A stretch of DNA of 64,000 bases from CAZOOM01 sp964460795. Lineage in GTDB: Bacteria; Omnitrophota; Omnitrophia; Omnitrophales; Aquincolibacteriaceae. The translations under genes and the position numbers were made by a program. Where the stretch lies: positions 3,962-67,961 of the forward strand of contig CAYWRU010000013.1 in assembly GCA_964460795.1 (NCBI GenBank). The letters run 5' to 3'. Of this stretch, positions 36,094 through 43,783 are shown one piece after another; within the stretch, counting starts at the first letter, position 1; the number at the start of each line of letters is the position of its first letter. The notes under the pieces were generated by a model. It did not search any database. It was given only the letters and a program-made list of their open reading frames with translations, and had not been told where the DNA came from.

Positions 36094-37194
36094 TCACGCC
36101 GCTTCGAGCAACTCCTGCCACTCCGCTTTCGGCAGATCGATCAGCCTGCCGCCCAGCGCTTCGAACTCGACCGCTCGGTCATAGTCGATGGCGGTCGAGT
36201 GGGCCTGATGGGTCACCGCATTGACCAGACCCCATGCCGACAGGTCGCTCGCCCGGCCCGTGCCGCCGCCGGTCGCCAGCGACCGCAGGATGGCCGCGCC
36301 CTCGCTCTCGCTCAGGTCAAATTTCTTGGCCAACAGACCGACCGTCGCGGACGGGTCGGAAATTTCCTTCGAGGACGACAGATCGGACAAACGCTTGATC
36401 CGGGTCTCGAAGGCGACAACGTCGATAGCGTGCTTGACGTGATCGCGCAGCTTGAGCAGCACCGCGCGGTCGTCGGCCTGTCGGGTGTCGTCGGCGTAGG
36501 CGATCTGGGTGAGAGCACCTTCTTCGACGCGGCGACCGACGTGGTTCGCCTTGAACTTGCCGTCCTGCGAATAAGCGCCGTTCTTGCACCACAAACGCCA
36601 GATTAGGGGCAGCACCGACACCGCGCCGTGGCCGACTTCCGAGTTCTGGATCACGACGCCGGCCTGAACGATGTCGCCAACGCTGCGGCCGTTCTTGGTG
36701 ATCTCGCGCTCCAGCGGGGTCACCACCTGCAGGTACAGGCGCTTCTCGGTCACCTCCGAAGACACCACCTGCGCGCCCGGGATGCCGTACAGGATCGGCA
36801 AAACGGTCGAGGCGATCTCCTCATTCTCGATGCGGTTGTAGCGGTCGGAGAGGAAGGCGCGGGCGTCGCCGCCGAGCGTGCGCACCAACCGGCTTTCGGG
36901 GGCTTTGCGGAACCAAGTGTTGACGTTGTCGGCAAGCAACTCCGGAGCCTCTGCGAGGCAGCGGTCGTAATACTTCGCCGGGATGCCGACCCGGGCTCCG
37001 ATCTGATCGTGAGCGATGGGGCGGATGGGGAATGACCCGTCCGGCGAGTTTAACACGATGGTCGGGCTCTTCGAGCCCTCGTTCTGCTGGACCGAGACTT
37101 CAAGGTCTTTGGTCGAGCGGACATAGTCGGCCTTCAGCGCCGCATTCGCGGTGATCCGGCGGGCGAGTTCTTCGAGCGAAAGTCCAGTCTGCAT
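36094..37194 (-). CDS. DUF932-family protein
   Basis: A 366-residue protein of the phage/plasmid DUF932 type: MQTGLSLEELARRI, a middle with DGSFPIRPIAHDQIGARVGI and FLSDRYNRIENEEIASTVLP, then QVVTPLEREIT and GHGAVSVLPLIWRLWCKNGA. Members occur beside recombination genes in many phages but have no settled function. It is first in the leftward operon behind a well-defined promoter, so probably expressed early. The next gene leftward is beyond a terminator. Confidence 0.85.
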   Translation of the reverse strand: MQTGLSLEELARRITANAALKADYVRSTKDLEVSVQQNEGSKSPTIVLNSPDGSFPIRPIAHDQIGARVGIPAKYYDRCLAEAPELLADNVNTWFRKAPESRLVRTLGGDARAFLSDRYNRIENEEIASTVLPILYGIPGAQVVSSEVTEKRLYLQVVTPLEREITKNGRSVGDIVQAGVVIQNSEVGHGAVSVLPLIWRLWCKNGAYSQDGKFKANHVGRRVEEGALTQIAYADDTRQADDRAVLLKLRDHVKHAIDVVAFETRIKRLSDLSSSKEISDPSATVGLLAKKFDLSESEGAAILRSLATGGGTGRASDLSAWGLVNAVTHQAHSTAIDYDRAVEFEALGGRLIDLPKAEWQELLEAA

Positions 37195-37238
37195 GGTGGC
37201 GATCTCCTGTTCGGCACCGGCTGAATGCCGGGTGGCCG

Positions 37239-37267
37239 TTTATGGCAGATGCTCACCTTGGTTGCAA
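37239..37267 (-). promoter_or_regulatory. Leftward promoter of the DUF932 gene, shared element
   Basis: Minus strand TTGCAA (37267-37262), a 17-base spacer and CATAAA (37244-37239). The 21-bp block at 37249-37269 is identical at 20 of 21 positions to one at 54174-54194 upstream of the other leftward operon. The block holds ACCWAGGT, a near-palindrome that may be an operator. Expected transcription start is about 40 bases before the gene. Confidence 0.65.
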
Positions 37268-37273
37268 TAGCCC

Positions 37274-37459
37274 TCAACGCAGAAACCCGCAAATCCACTC
37301 AAGTTCGTGTCGGCGCAAAATCGTCCCGTCAGACAGCCGCACCAGATCATCGCCGGGAAATTCAACCTTCCTGTCGGTCAAATCCTTCTGGGCCGCCAGA
37401 GTGAGCAGGTTATTTGCCACGTTGGACCTGTGGATTGATTTAATGTTCTCGCTGTACAT
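37274..37459 (-). CDS. Small hypothetical protein at the control region
   Basis: A 61-residue protein whose ATG (37459) has an excellent GGAGGACAAAA site. It contains EFPGDDLVRLSDGTILRRHE and a helix (SNVANNLLTLAAQK). No cysteine pairs for zinc. It is the first leftward gene from the DnaA-box region. Might be a small regulator; no family recognised. Confidence 0.72.
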   Translation of the reverse strand: MYSENIKSIHRSNVANNLLTLAAQKDLTDRKVEFPGDDLVRLSDGTILRRHELEWICGFLR

Positions 37460-37475
37460 TTTTGTCCTCCGGTCC

Positions 37476-37484
37476 TGTGGATAA
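37476..37484 (-). other. Perfect DnaA box
   Basis: The minus strand reads TTATCCACA, the consensus strong DnaA-binding nonamer, inside the control region between divergent early operons. One isolated box can be chance (expected about once per 130 kb of random double-stranded DNA for an exact 9-mer), but it sits about 190-260 bases from an iteron-like array. Confidence 0.6.
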
Positions 37485-37664
37485 CTCTGGTTGGGGAAGA
37501 TGGAGCGCCCGTAAGGGCGCGCTCCCCTATGAGATTCCTATCAAGGGTACGGGGTGTATCCGCATATGATAGGGTTGTTGTTTTACACAACCCTATCTGC
37601 GATCTCTGACTCTCTTTACTGAGCCGCGCGCGAGGCTTTTTTTGATCCGCCAAAAACTGGACTC
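37485..37664. promoter_or_regulatory. Control region with hairpin and three GANTC sites
   Basis: No gene lies here. It holds a hairpin near 37502-37526 (GGAGCGCCC/GGGCGC with a bulge), GATTC at 37533-37537, GACTC at 37608-37612 and GACTC at 37660-37664. GANTC is the CcrM methylation site read by GcrA in alphaproteobacteria; three in 132 bp exceeds the roughly one per 256 bp expected by chance. A weak AGCC/GGCT stem followed by seven T at 37621-37643 may end an incoming leader. Confidence 0.55.
37568..37597. repeat. 11-bp perfect inverted repeat
   Basis: GATAGGGTTGT and ACAACCCTATC separated by eight bases. It could be a repressor operator between divergent early promoters or a hairpin; no T-run follows on either strand, so a terminator is unlikely. 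Confidence 0.65.
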
Positions 37665-37678
37665 ATGCAAATCAATTT

Positions 37679-37735
37679 TTGGATTGCTTGGATTGGTCGA
37701 TTGGATTGATTTTGGATTGGAGGTTCAATCCATCG
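37679..37735 (+). repeat. TTGGATTG iteron-like array, copy 1
   Basis: Four direct TTGGATTG octamers start at 37679, 37688, 37701 and 37712 (offsets 0, 9, 22, 33, near helical repeats), then an inverted CAATCCA at 37726. The 37701-37735 block is repeated in inverted orientation at 43822-43856 with identical spacing and 30 of 35 bases shared. It is AT-rich relative to the genome and lies upstream of the GcrA-like gene. Confidence 0.8.
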
Positions 37736-37804
37736 TCGCCAGTTGCTTTTGTCGCGCCTCTGGCGGAGGCTGTTTTGTCCGGGCGATCAGCAGGAGAGGC
37801 GGCC

Positions 37805-38113
37805 GTGACAGCGCAGTTGAAGAAACGAACCAAGACCACAGCCTATGGCGTATCGAGGCATGGCAGCGGTCCACAGATAGTGGCCGCCGGCACAGCGATG
37901 CTGGATGTGATGCGCCGAATCGATGCAATCTATGAGGGTCGAAAATCCGGGAAGAAAGTTGGTATCCTTGATCTGAAGCCGACAAGCTGTCGGTGGCCGA
38001 TCGGCGACCCAGCTTCTGTGGATTTCCGGTTCTGCGGCTCCGACATAACGGCCGGAGGCCGCGGGTCGTATTGCAGCTACCACGCCAGCGTGGCGTATGT
38101 TCGCAAGCCCTAG
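37805..38113 (+). CDS. GcrA-like protein lacking the N-terminal DNA-binding region
   Basis: A 102-residue protein starting GTG 37805 after GGAGAGG. Residues 57-95 carry the GcrA signature LKPTSCRWPIGDPASVDFRF, then CG and GSYCSYH, with zinc-type residues Cys62, Cys77, Cys90 and His93. GcrA is the alphaproteobacterial cell-cycle regulator that binds sigma-70 and methylated GANTC DNA. Here the N-terminal helix-turn-helix is absent; only a short basic N-terminus remains. It may titrate or redirect sigma or GcrA partners. First rightward gene from the control region. Confidence 0.85.
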   Translation: MTAQLKKRTKTTAYGVSRHGSGPQIVAAGTAMLDVMRRIDAIYEGRKSGKKVGILDLKPTSCRWPIGDPASVDFRFCGSDITAGGRGSYCSYHASVAYVRKP

Positions 38114-38123
38114 AGGAGGCGTC

Positions 38124-38657
38124 ATGGCGAAGAAAGCAAAGAAGGCGAAGAGGTCGACGGCGAAGAAAAAATCTTCGAAGCCGGAGATGAAGCTGGCGAA
38201 GTCGGATGAGCAGAAGGCTGCCCGGTTGCCGAGCGTGGGTGTCGTCAAGTCTCTGGCAAACGTGATGATCAGTGGCCAGTCAAAAATCGATGACATCTCC
38301 GGAAGCAATTCGAGCGCGATGCGTGAGGCGGTCGAGAGGCGCGGCGTGCATCAGCGCGCGTTTCGGGTTGCGCTTGGTTTCTACAAGCGCGCAAAAAAAG
38401 ACCCGGCTTCTTTCGCGGTCGAGATACAGCACTTCGATCACTACCTCGAATGCTTCGGGATCGACGATCTCATTGCCGAGGAGCCGACCTTGCCGATGGA
38501 TGTCGATAGCCAAGCAAAAGCGGCGGCGGCTCCGGCGGTGAAGGCCGCCAGCAAGGCGCAGCGCAGCGATGGCAAGCAAGACCCTGTGTCGGCGCAGTCC
38601 TTTGCCGACCCGGAGGCCGACAAGCACATCGAGGAGCAGTCTCGCCACCTCAACTAG
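38124..38657 (+). CDS. Lysine-rich DNA-binding-like hypothetical protein
   Basis: A 177-residue protein; ATG 38124 follows AGGAGG. The first 30 residues are extremely lysine-rich (AKKAKKAKRSTAKKKSSK), as in nucleoid-type or nucleic-acid-binding tails. Residues 75-125 form a compact helical domain (RGVHQRAFRVALGFYKRAKK, HFDHYLECFGIDD). The C-terminus is alanine/glutamine-rich. No clear match; a distant GapR-like role was considered but is not supported by sequence. Confidence 0.72.
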   Translation: MAKKAKKAKRSTAKKKSSKPEMKLAKSDEQKAARLPSVGVVKSLANVMISGQSKIDDISGSNSSAMREAVERRGVHQRAFRVALGFYKRAKKDPASFAVEIQHFDHYLECFGIDDLIAEEPTLPMDVDSQAKAAAAPAVKAASKAQRSDGKQDPVSAQSFADPEADKHIEEQSRHLN

Positions 38658-38683
38658 CTGGCGGCTGCGCAGGAGGGCTCACT

Positions 38684-39505
38684 GTGCGCATTCTTGGTAT
38701 CGATCCGGGACTGACCGGCGGCTGCGCCATTTATGACGCAGCCGCCGATGTTTGTGTCGATGCGATCGATATCCCGACGATCGGTGAGGGCGCGAAGAAG
38801 CGCGTCGACGCTGCTGAGTTGGGTCGCTGGGTCAGGCGCTACAGTCCTGAGCACGGCGTGATCGAGCGGGCTCAGGCGATGCCGCAGCAGGGATCGTCTT
38901 CTGGTTTCATCTATGGCCGCGGCGTTGGCTACCTCGAAGCCTGCGTTGTGCTGTGCGACGTGCCGCTAAAAATCATCGAGGTGATGGCGTGGAAAAAGCA
39001 CTTTGGCTTGAAGGGCAAGAGCGAGGGCGGCGGTGAGGCTGCGCGCGCTCTGGTGATCCAGCGGTTTCCCCGGGTCTCTGAGTTGTTTGCCCGCAAGATG
39101 GATCATGGCCGCGCCGAGGCTCTGCTTATCGCGATCTATGGAGCGACGATTGTCTCAAATGACCGAAGTGGAGAGCGGGGAAAACACACCGGAGCCCGCA
39201 CCGGAAAAGCCGCGCACTCTGGCAAGCGATCCTCTGCCGTGGGAAGGAAAGCCGTCTCCGCAGGAAGTGATCGAGGTGCTGGAAAATCGCGCGTGGCTCG
39301 AAGAGAGCCGGCAGGTAACGCTGGTCGAGATCGGGCTCCGAAAGGAACCGTATCTACCGGCGATGCGGGAGGCGTACATCGCGAGGTGGCTAGCGAACTG
39401 GTTTCGGGGCCGCCTGATGGAACGAGAAAAACGGGAGCGGTTTCGTCGCTGAGGTGCGAGAAGACTATCGATATGTTCCGGGATGGGGCTGATGAAGAAG
39501 TGTAG
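38684..39505 (+). CDS. RuvC-like Holliday-junction resolvase with overlong frame
   Basis: A 273-residue frame starting GTG 38684 after AGGAGGG. The first 160 residues are a RuvC/RNase H-like nuclease: ILGIDPGLTGGCAIYDA with the first catalytic Asp, a central VIERAQAMPQQG with a catalytic Glu, and a final MDHGRAEALLIAIYGA with Asp/Glu. The last 115 residues are basic and low-complexity and overlap a better-looking gene in another frame (39159). The real product probably ends near 39160, either by a lost stop or an upstream indel. Confidence 0.75.
   Translation: MRILGIDPGLTGGCAIYDAAADVCVDAIDIPTIGEGAKKRVDAAELGRWVRRYSPEHGVIERAQAMPQQGSSSGFIYGRGVGYLEACVVLCDVPLKIIEVMAWKKHFGLKGKSEGGGEAARALVIQRFPRVSELFARKMDHGRAEALLIAIYGATIVSNDRSGERGKHTGARTGKAAHSGKRSSAVGRKAVSAGSDRGAGKSRVARREPAGNAGRDRAPKGTVSTGDAGGVHREVASELVSGPPDGTRKTGAVSSLRCEKTIDMFRDGADEEV
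39159..39452 (+). CDS. Hypothetical protein overlapping the resolvase frame
   Basis: A 97-residue protein from ATG 39159 (TCAAATGACC; the TGA of the third frame overlaps this ATG). Composition is normal coding: acidic N-terminus (MTEVESGENTPEPAPEKP) and a charged C-terminal helix (WFRGRLMEREKRERFRR). It is better supported than the overlapping tail of the RuvC-like frame. Function unknown; the position suggests a replication/recombination accessory. Confidence 0.68.
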   Translation: MTEVESGENTPEPAPEKPRTLASDPLPWEGKPSPQEVIEVLENRAWLEESRQVTLVEIGLRKEPYLPAMREAYIARWLANWFRGRLMEREKRERFRR

Positions 39506-39683
39506 GGATTGCGGGTTGCGGATTGCGACCCCGGAGGAGCGCGGTGTCGAGCAGCCGTGCGGTCAGGTTCTGGTTGCCAGCGATAATCCGGCGATGATGT
39601 TTCCCCAGCGTGTGCAGTGGCGTGAGCGTGAGGTGATGCGGAGGCGCTGCGTTTCTGCCGGAGGTCGTCGCCGTGCTTCTTGA
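39483..39683 (+). CDS. Small zinc-binding-like protein
   Basis: A 66-residue protein (ATG 39483 or 39492). CRDCG near the start and a lone Cys further on suggest a partial zinc site; the rest is basic (RVQWREREVMRRRC). It overlaps the MT-A70 gene by eleven bases. Function unknown. Confidence 0.58.
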   Translation: MGLMKKCRDCGLRIATPEERGVEQPCGQVLVASDNPAMMFPQRVQWREREVMRRRCVSAGGRRRAS

Positions 39684-40293
39684 TGGTCTTCCGAAAAATC
39701 ACTTTCGCTGCCTCGCAGCAGATGTGCCGTGGAAATTCGTGGTGCGCTCAAAAAAAGGAGAGCAGCGTTCTCCGGAAAGGCACTACAGCACAATGACGCT
39801 GGAGGAGATCGCGGCGCTGCCGGTGGCTGACTATGCGGCGGCCGATGCGTTTCTTCTGTTCTGGGTGACGGGGCCGCATTTGGCGAAAGGCAATCATGTC
39901 GCGATTATGCGGGCGTGGGGTTTTGAGCCGACAGCGATCTGGGCGGTTTGGATCAAGCCAAATTCTAAGCGGTACAGACAGGGTTGGATGTTCTTCGACG
40001 ACTTCTCGTTTTTTGTTGGGATGGGCTACACCACGCGGCAGAATGCCGAATATGTCGTCATCGGCCGTCGCGGCAAGCCACGGCGTCTTTCGAAGTCCGT
40101 GCGACAGGTGATTGCCGATCCGCGGCGCAAGCATTCGCGCAAGCCGGATTCTTTTTTCACGAATGCGGAAAAGTTTTGCGACGGGCCGCGGTTGGAATTA
40201 TTCGCGCGAAAGCATCGCGATGGTTGGACCTGCGTAGGCGACGAGGTGGGGAAATTCGATGCGGAGCGGGGCGCAATCGAGGCGGTTGTTTGA
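39673..40293 (+). CDS. MT-A70-family adenine-N6 DNA methyltransferase
   Basis: A 206-residue enzyme starting GTG 39673. The MT-A70 catalytic loop is ADVPW (Asp17-Trp20) in place of the usual DPPW; the AdoMet-site region includes FLLFWVTGPHLAKG and ATRQNAEYVVIGRRG-type strands, and RRKHSRKPDSFF marks the substrate loop. It would methylate adenine-N6 in DNA, in phages usually to mask restriction sites. It lies in the replication block with a GcrA-like protein. The proline-to-valine change in the motif needs checking for activity. Confidence 0.85.
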   Translation: MLLDGLPKNHFRCLAADVPWKFVVRSKKGEQRSPERHYSTMTLEEIAALPVADYAAADAFLLFWVTGPHLAKGNHVAIMRAWGFEPTAIWAVWIKPNSKRYRQGWMFFDDFSFFVGMGYTTRQNAEYVVIGRRGKPRRLSKSVRQVIADPRRKHSRKPDSFFTNAEKFCDGPRLELFARKHRDGWTCVGDEVGKFDAERGAIEAVV

Positions 40294-41150
40294 CTACGAC
40301 CTGATCGCCAAGACCAAGATCGAGCGGAAGCTTTCTTACGCGGCGGCAGCAAAGGTCTTTGGCTGCAGCATCCCGACCGTGAAGCGCGCCATGCGTAACG
40401 GGTCGACGATGGGTCCGGGTATGGCCAACCGTGGACTGGTTCTCCCCGATATCCACAGGGCGGTGGTTGACGGCGTTTCTTTCCACGCGACCACCATGCT
40501 GCGCGATGGCAAGACGACCTTGCGCGATCCGCAGGCCGACGAGGTTGTGATCAAGAGCGGGGGCTATTCTGGCAAGCTCGGTGGTGTGGTGACCAAGGGG
40601 TGGTGGAAGGGGATGCCAATCTACACGCTGAAGCTTGAGGAGCGCGCGACTTGTCCGCGGTCGTGCCAGAATTGGCGCGGTTGCTATGGCAATAACATGC
40701 CCTTCGCCCATCGCTATCGCCACGGTGCGGCGCTGGAGGAGGCAATTTGTCGCGAGGTGTATCTTCTGAGCGCGAAGCATCCTCGCGGTTTTGTGGTGCG
40801 ACTACACGATCTGGGGGGATTTCTACAGTCTGGGCTACGTCAACTTGTGGCTCGACATGCTCAGGCTGTATCCGGCGCTGCACATCTTCGGGTACACGGC
40901 GCGGCAGGATTTTGAGACCGACCAGATCAGCCGCGCGATCGAGCGCGCTCAACGGTCTTGGTGGCCGCGCTTTGCAATCCGGTGGTCGGACGGAGGTCGC
41001 ATCAAACGCTCGACAATCACGATTGCAAAAGTCCAAGACTGTCCTTCAGATGCAATTGTCTGTCCGGCGCAGCTTGGCAAGACCGCGCGTTGCGGTACAT
41101 GCGGGCTTTGCTGGACGACGGAACGCCGCATCGCATTTCTTCAGCACTGA
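40259..41150 (+). pseudogene. Frameshifted phage gene with HTH and Cys-rich domains
   Basis: Frame 1 (40259-40915) encodes an HTH-like start (SYAAAAKVFGCSIPTVKRAM) and a Cys-containing middle (CPRSCQNWRGCYG). At the G6 run 40813-40818 the continuation moves to frame +1 (open to 41150): DFYSLGYVNLWLDMLRLYPA and then VCPAQLGKTARCGTCGLCW. Removing one G gives one uninterrupted protein of about 296 residues with an LGDFYS junction typical of the family (DUF7227-like phage protein). The six Cys near the end could hold a metal cluster. It is real decay, an assembly indel or recoding. Confidence 0.75.
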
Positions 41151-41152
41151 GC

Positions 41153-43483
41153 ATGACGAAATTTTCCGAGCAGTTTCTCGACGACTTGCGCGCGCGGTTG
41201 CCGGTGTCGAGCGTTGTTGGGCGCTATAGAGAACTGATCAAGAAAGGACACGAATATGTCGTCAAAGACGATCCGTCGATCTCGGTCAACGACCAAAAGG
41301 GCCTCTGGTACGACTTCGGCAAAAACCAAAAAGGCGGCGACATCTTCGACTGGGTCGTCTTCGAGGATGGAGTGGAGTTCATCGAAGCTGTCAAAAGATG
41401 TGCGGCACAAGCTGGAATACAGCCGGATGGTGGTCGAGTTGAACATGGGGCTCACGAGGAACGCATACGTCCTGAGGATCGCGGAGGTGGCATCGCTTCT
41501 GACGGTGGACGGGCTGTTCCATCTGCTGACGGACGCGACGGGTCTCGCAATGCTTCAGGGCCACGCAAGGTCGTTGCGACGTATGACTACACGGATGCGC
41601 ACGGGGCGCTGATTTATCAGGTCGTGCGCTATGAGCCGAAGGGCTTTTCGCAGCGCAGGCCCTATCACGCGGAGCCCGGCGTCTGGGTGTGGGGGCTCGA
41701 TAGCGGCGAGTACATGCGCCACGGTTCCGGCAAGGACTGGGTGCGCTACGACGAGAAGCGTTTTGCCGAGCGCGGTTTCAAGCAGCATAAGGTTATCGAT
41801 GGCGGGGTTGAGCACAGCCTTTATCGTCTGCCTGCCCTGCTTGAAGCGGTTGATGCTGGAGAGGTGGTTTGGCTGCCGGAGGGAGAAAAGGATGTTCACA
41901 CCCTTGAGCGTTGGGATTTGGTGGCTGGAACAAACTCAGGTGGAGCGAAGCATTGGTCTGATCGGCACGCCGCTCACTTTCATCACGCTGATGTCGTCAT
42001 CCCAATTGACAACGACGACGCCGGTCGAGAGCGCGGTCACAAGCTCGCCGCCAGTCTCAAGGGAATAGCCAAGCGCATCCGCATTCTTGATCTGTCGCAT
42101 CACTGGACGGGGATGCCGGAGAAGGCGGATATCTCCGATTGGCAGAAAGCTGGCGGCACCCGCGAGAAGCTGCTGGAGATCGTCGAGCGACTTCCCGACT
42201 GGACGCCGTCCCCTCCACCGTCGACATTCGGCGCGCTGCGATTTGTCGACCTTGATCTCCCGGCTCGCGAGCACGAGTGGCTGATCAAGGGTGTGCTGCC
42301 GAGGTGCGATCTGTCGATCATCGCGGGCGAGCCGGGCTCCGGGAAGAGTTTTGCCGCCACCGATATCGGGTTTGCGGTGGCTCGCGCCGCGCTTGATCCG
42401 GCGCACGAGTACATGGGCAGAAAAGTTCGCGGCGGTCTCGCGCTGTATCAGGCCGGCGAAGGCGGTCTCGGGCTGCGCAATCGCATGAGGGCTTATCGTC
42501 AGTATCACGGGATACCGGGCGACCTTAATTTGCCGTTTGTTCTGATGCCGCAAGAGTTGAATTTGTTTTCGTCGGACGACGCCTCCAATCGCTTCATCGA
42601 AGAGGCGAAGAGATGGTCGAGTTACTACGAATTGCCGATCGAGATCGTCACTGTTGACACGTTCTCGGCTGCGACCACTGGTGCGAATGAGAATATGGCC
42701 GAGGATATGACCAAGGCTCTCAACCGCGGGAAGAAGATCGCCGACGCATTGAGCGCGCATGTGCAGTTTGTGCATCACTGGAACAAGGCCGGAAGCTTGC
42801 GCGGCTGGTCTGGTCTGCGCGGCAACGTCGAGACCGTGCTTGAGGTCGAGGTGTTGGATCAGACTGAGCGCGAGGGGGAGGTGGAGAGGCCGATCCGCGT
42901 TGTTCGCGTCTCGAAACAGAAAGACGGTGTCTCCGGACTGTCTTGGAAGTGGACGCTGCCGGCCATCAACATCGGCAAGGATATCGATGGCGACGCGATC
43001 ACGTCATGCGTTGTGCGCCCCCTCGGCGAGGTTGACGCTCCGGTTGTCACCGCTGTCCGCGGGAAGCATGTCGGTGTGATGCTGAATGACATGCGCGTTG
43101 GCATCTTCCGCGCACTGCTCGATGCCATCGATCTCTATGGTGAGCCCGCGCCGGCAGTCATTGGTTTGCCGGCGTCGATCAGCAAGGTCACGAAGCTTGT
43201 CCACCATTACCAGTCCTACACTCGCAAGGTCGTCCCGAACCCTGAGAGCGCGAAGACAAACCAGAAGACGCTGCGATCTCGCATGAAGTCGTTTCGTGAA
43301 TTTGCCGTGAACGCCGGGATCATCGGCGTCTACAAGATCGGCGGGGAAGAGACTGCGGAGGCCTATATCTGGCCGACCGGCAAGCCGGTGTTTGGCCGCG
43401 GGCTACAGTGGCCACCGCGCTCCGCGACAACCGCCTCGGAGGATGACAATTCGGTCGACCCGGTGGATGATTTCTGGGGATAG
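41153..43483 (+). CDS. Primase-helicase (TOPRIM and RecA-like ATPase)
   Basis: A 776-residue protein; ATG 41153 lies two bases after the previous stop, so the longer 841-residue frame is rejected. Residues 1-88 resemble a DnaG zinc-finger module without cysteines (PSISVNDQKGLWYDFGKNQK). A TOPRIM region follows (PEGEKDVHTLERW near 243, IDNDDAGRERG near 285). Walker A GEPGSGKS begins near residue 392, then a RecA-like ATPase with HWNKAGSLRGWSGLRG. It would prime and unwind DNA at the phage fork. Located between the two repeat arrays. Confidence 0.87.
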   Translation: MTKFSEQFLDDLRARLPVSSVVGRYRELIKKGHEYVVKDDPSISVNDQKGLWYDFGKNQKGGDIFDWVVFEDGVEFIEAVKRCAAQAGIQPDGGRVEHGAHEERIRPEDRGGGIASDGGRAVPSADGRDGSRNASGPRKVVATYDYTDAHGALIYQVVRYEPKGFSQRRPYHAEPGVWVWGLDSGEYMRHGSGKDWVRYDEKRFAERGFKQHKVIDGGVEHSLYRLPALLEAVDAGEVVWLPEGEKDVHTLERWDLVAGTNSGGAKHWSDRHAAHFHHADVVIPIDNDDAGRERGHKLAASLKGIAKRIRILDLSHHWTGMPEKADISDWQKAGGTREKLLEIVERLPDWTPSPPPSTFGALRFVDLDLPAREHEWLIKGVLPRCDLSIIAGEPGSGKSFAATDIGFAVARAALDPAHEYMGRKVRGGLALYQAGEGGLGLRNRMRAYRQYHGIPGDLNLPFVLMPQELNLFSSDDASNRFIEEAKRWSSYYELPIEIVTVDTFSAATTGANENMAEDMTKALNRGKKIADALSAHVQFVHHWNKAGSLRGWSGLRGNVETVLEVEVLDQTEREGEVERPIRVVRVSKQKDGVSGLSWKWTLPAINIGKDIDGDAITSCVVRPLGEVDAPVVTAVRGKHVGVMLNDMRVGIFRALLDAIDLYGEPAPAVIGLPASISKVTKLVHHYQSYTRKVVPNPESAKTNQKTLRSRMKSFREFAVNAGIIGVYKIGGEETAEAYIWPTGKPVFGRGLQWPPRSATTASEDDNSVDPVDDFWG

Positions 43484-43497
43484 CAGCGAGGATTCTC

Positions 43498-43776
43498 ATG
43501 ACCATCCTGACGCTATGCGAATGCGACGGCTGCGGCGATCGCCTCCCGCTCCCGCAGGACAAGCCCTTCGATGTCATCACGGTCACGGTAGGCTCCAGCG
43601 CCTCTGGCGGCCCCGTACAGAGCTTTGAGGGGCATTTGTGCCCCCAGTGCATCACCGACCTGCGCCACTCTCTGGACGTGGCGCGCTGGCGCGGGGAGCG
43701 TGGTTCCAGCGTGGATGGTGGGCCTGTTTTGCCGTTCCGCTCGGTCCCGTTCGGGTCGGGCCGGTTTCTTGATTGA
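43498..43776 (+). CDS. Small zinc-ribbon-like protein
   Basis: A 92-residue protein with CECDGCG at residues 7-13 and CPQC near 45-48, spaced like a four-cysteine zinc ribbon. The C-terminus is basic and glycine-rich with an RSVPFGSGRF tail. It is the last rightward gene before the second repeat array. DNA or RNA binding is plausible. Confidence 0.68.
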   Translation: MTILTLCECDGCGDRLPLPQDKPFDVITVTVGSSASGGPVQSFEGHLCPQCITDLRHSLDVARWRGERGSSVDGGPVLPFRSVPFGSGRFLD

Positions 43777-43783
43777 TCCGCGT

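Noticed and set aside
37679..37735. CRISPR-like repeats
   Set aside because: Repeats are eight bases with 1-5 bases between them, no spacers of CRISPR size, and no cas genes.
37679..38113. GcrA-like gene starting at 37679
   Set aside because: The upstream in-frame part lies in the repeat array and has no conserved sequence; GTG 37805 has a good binding site.
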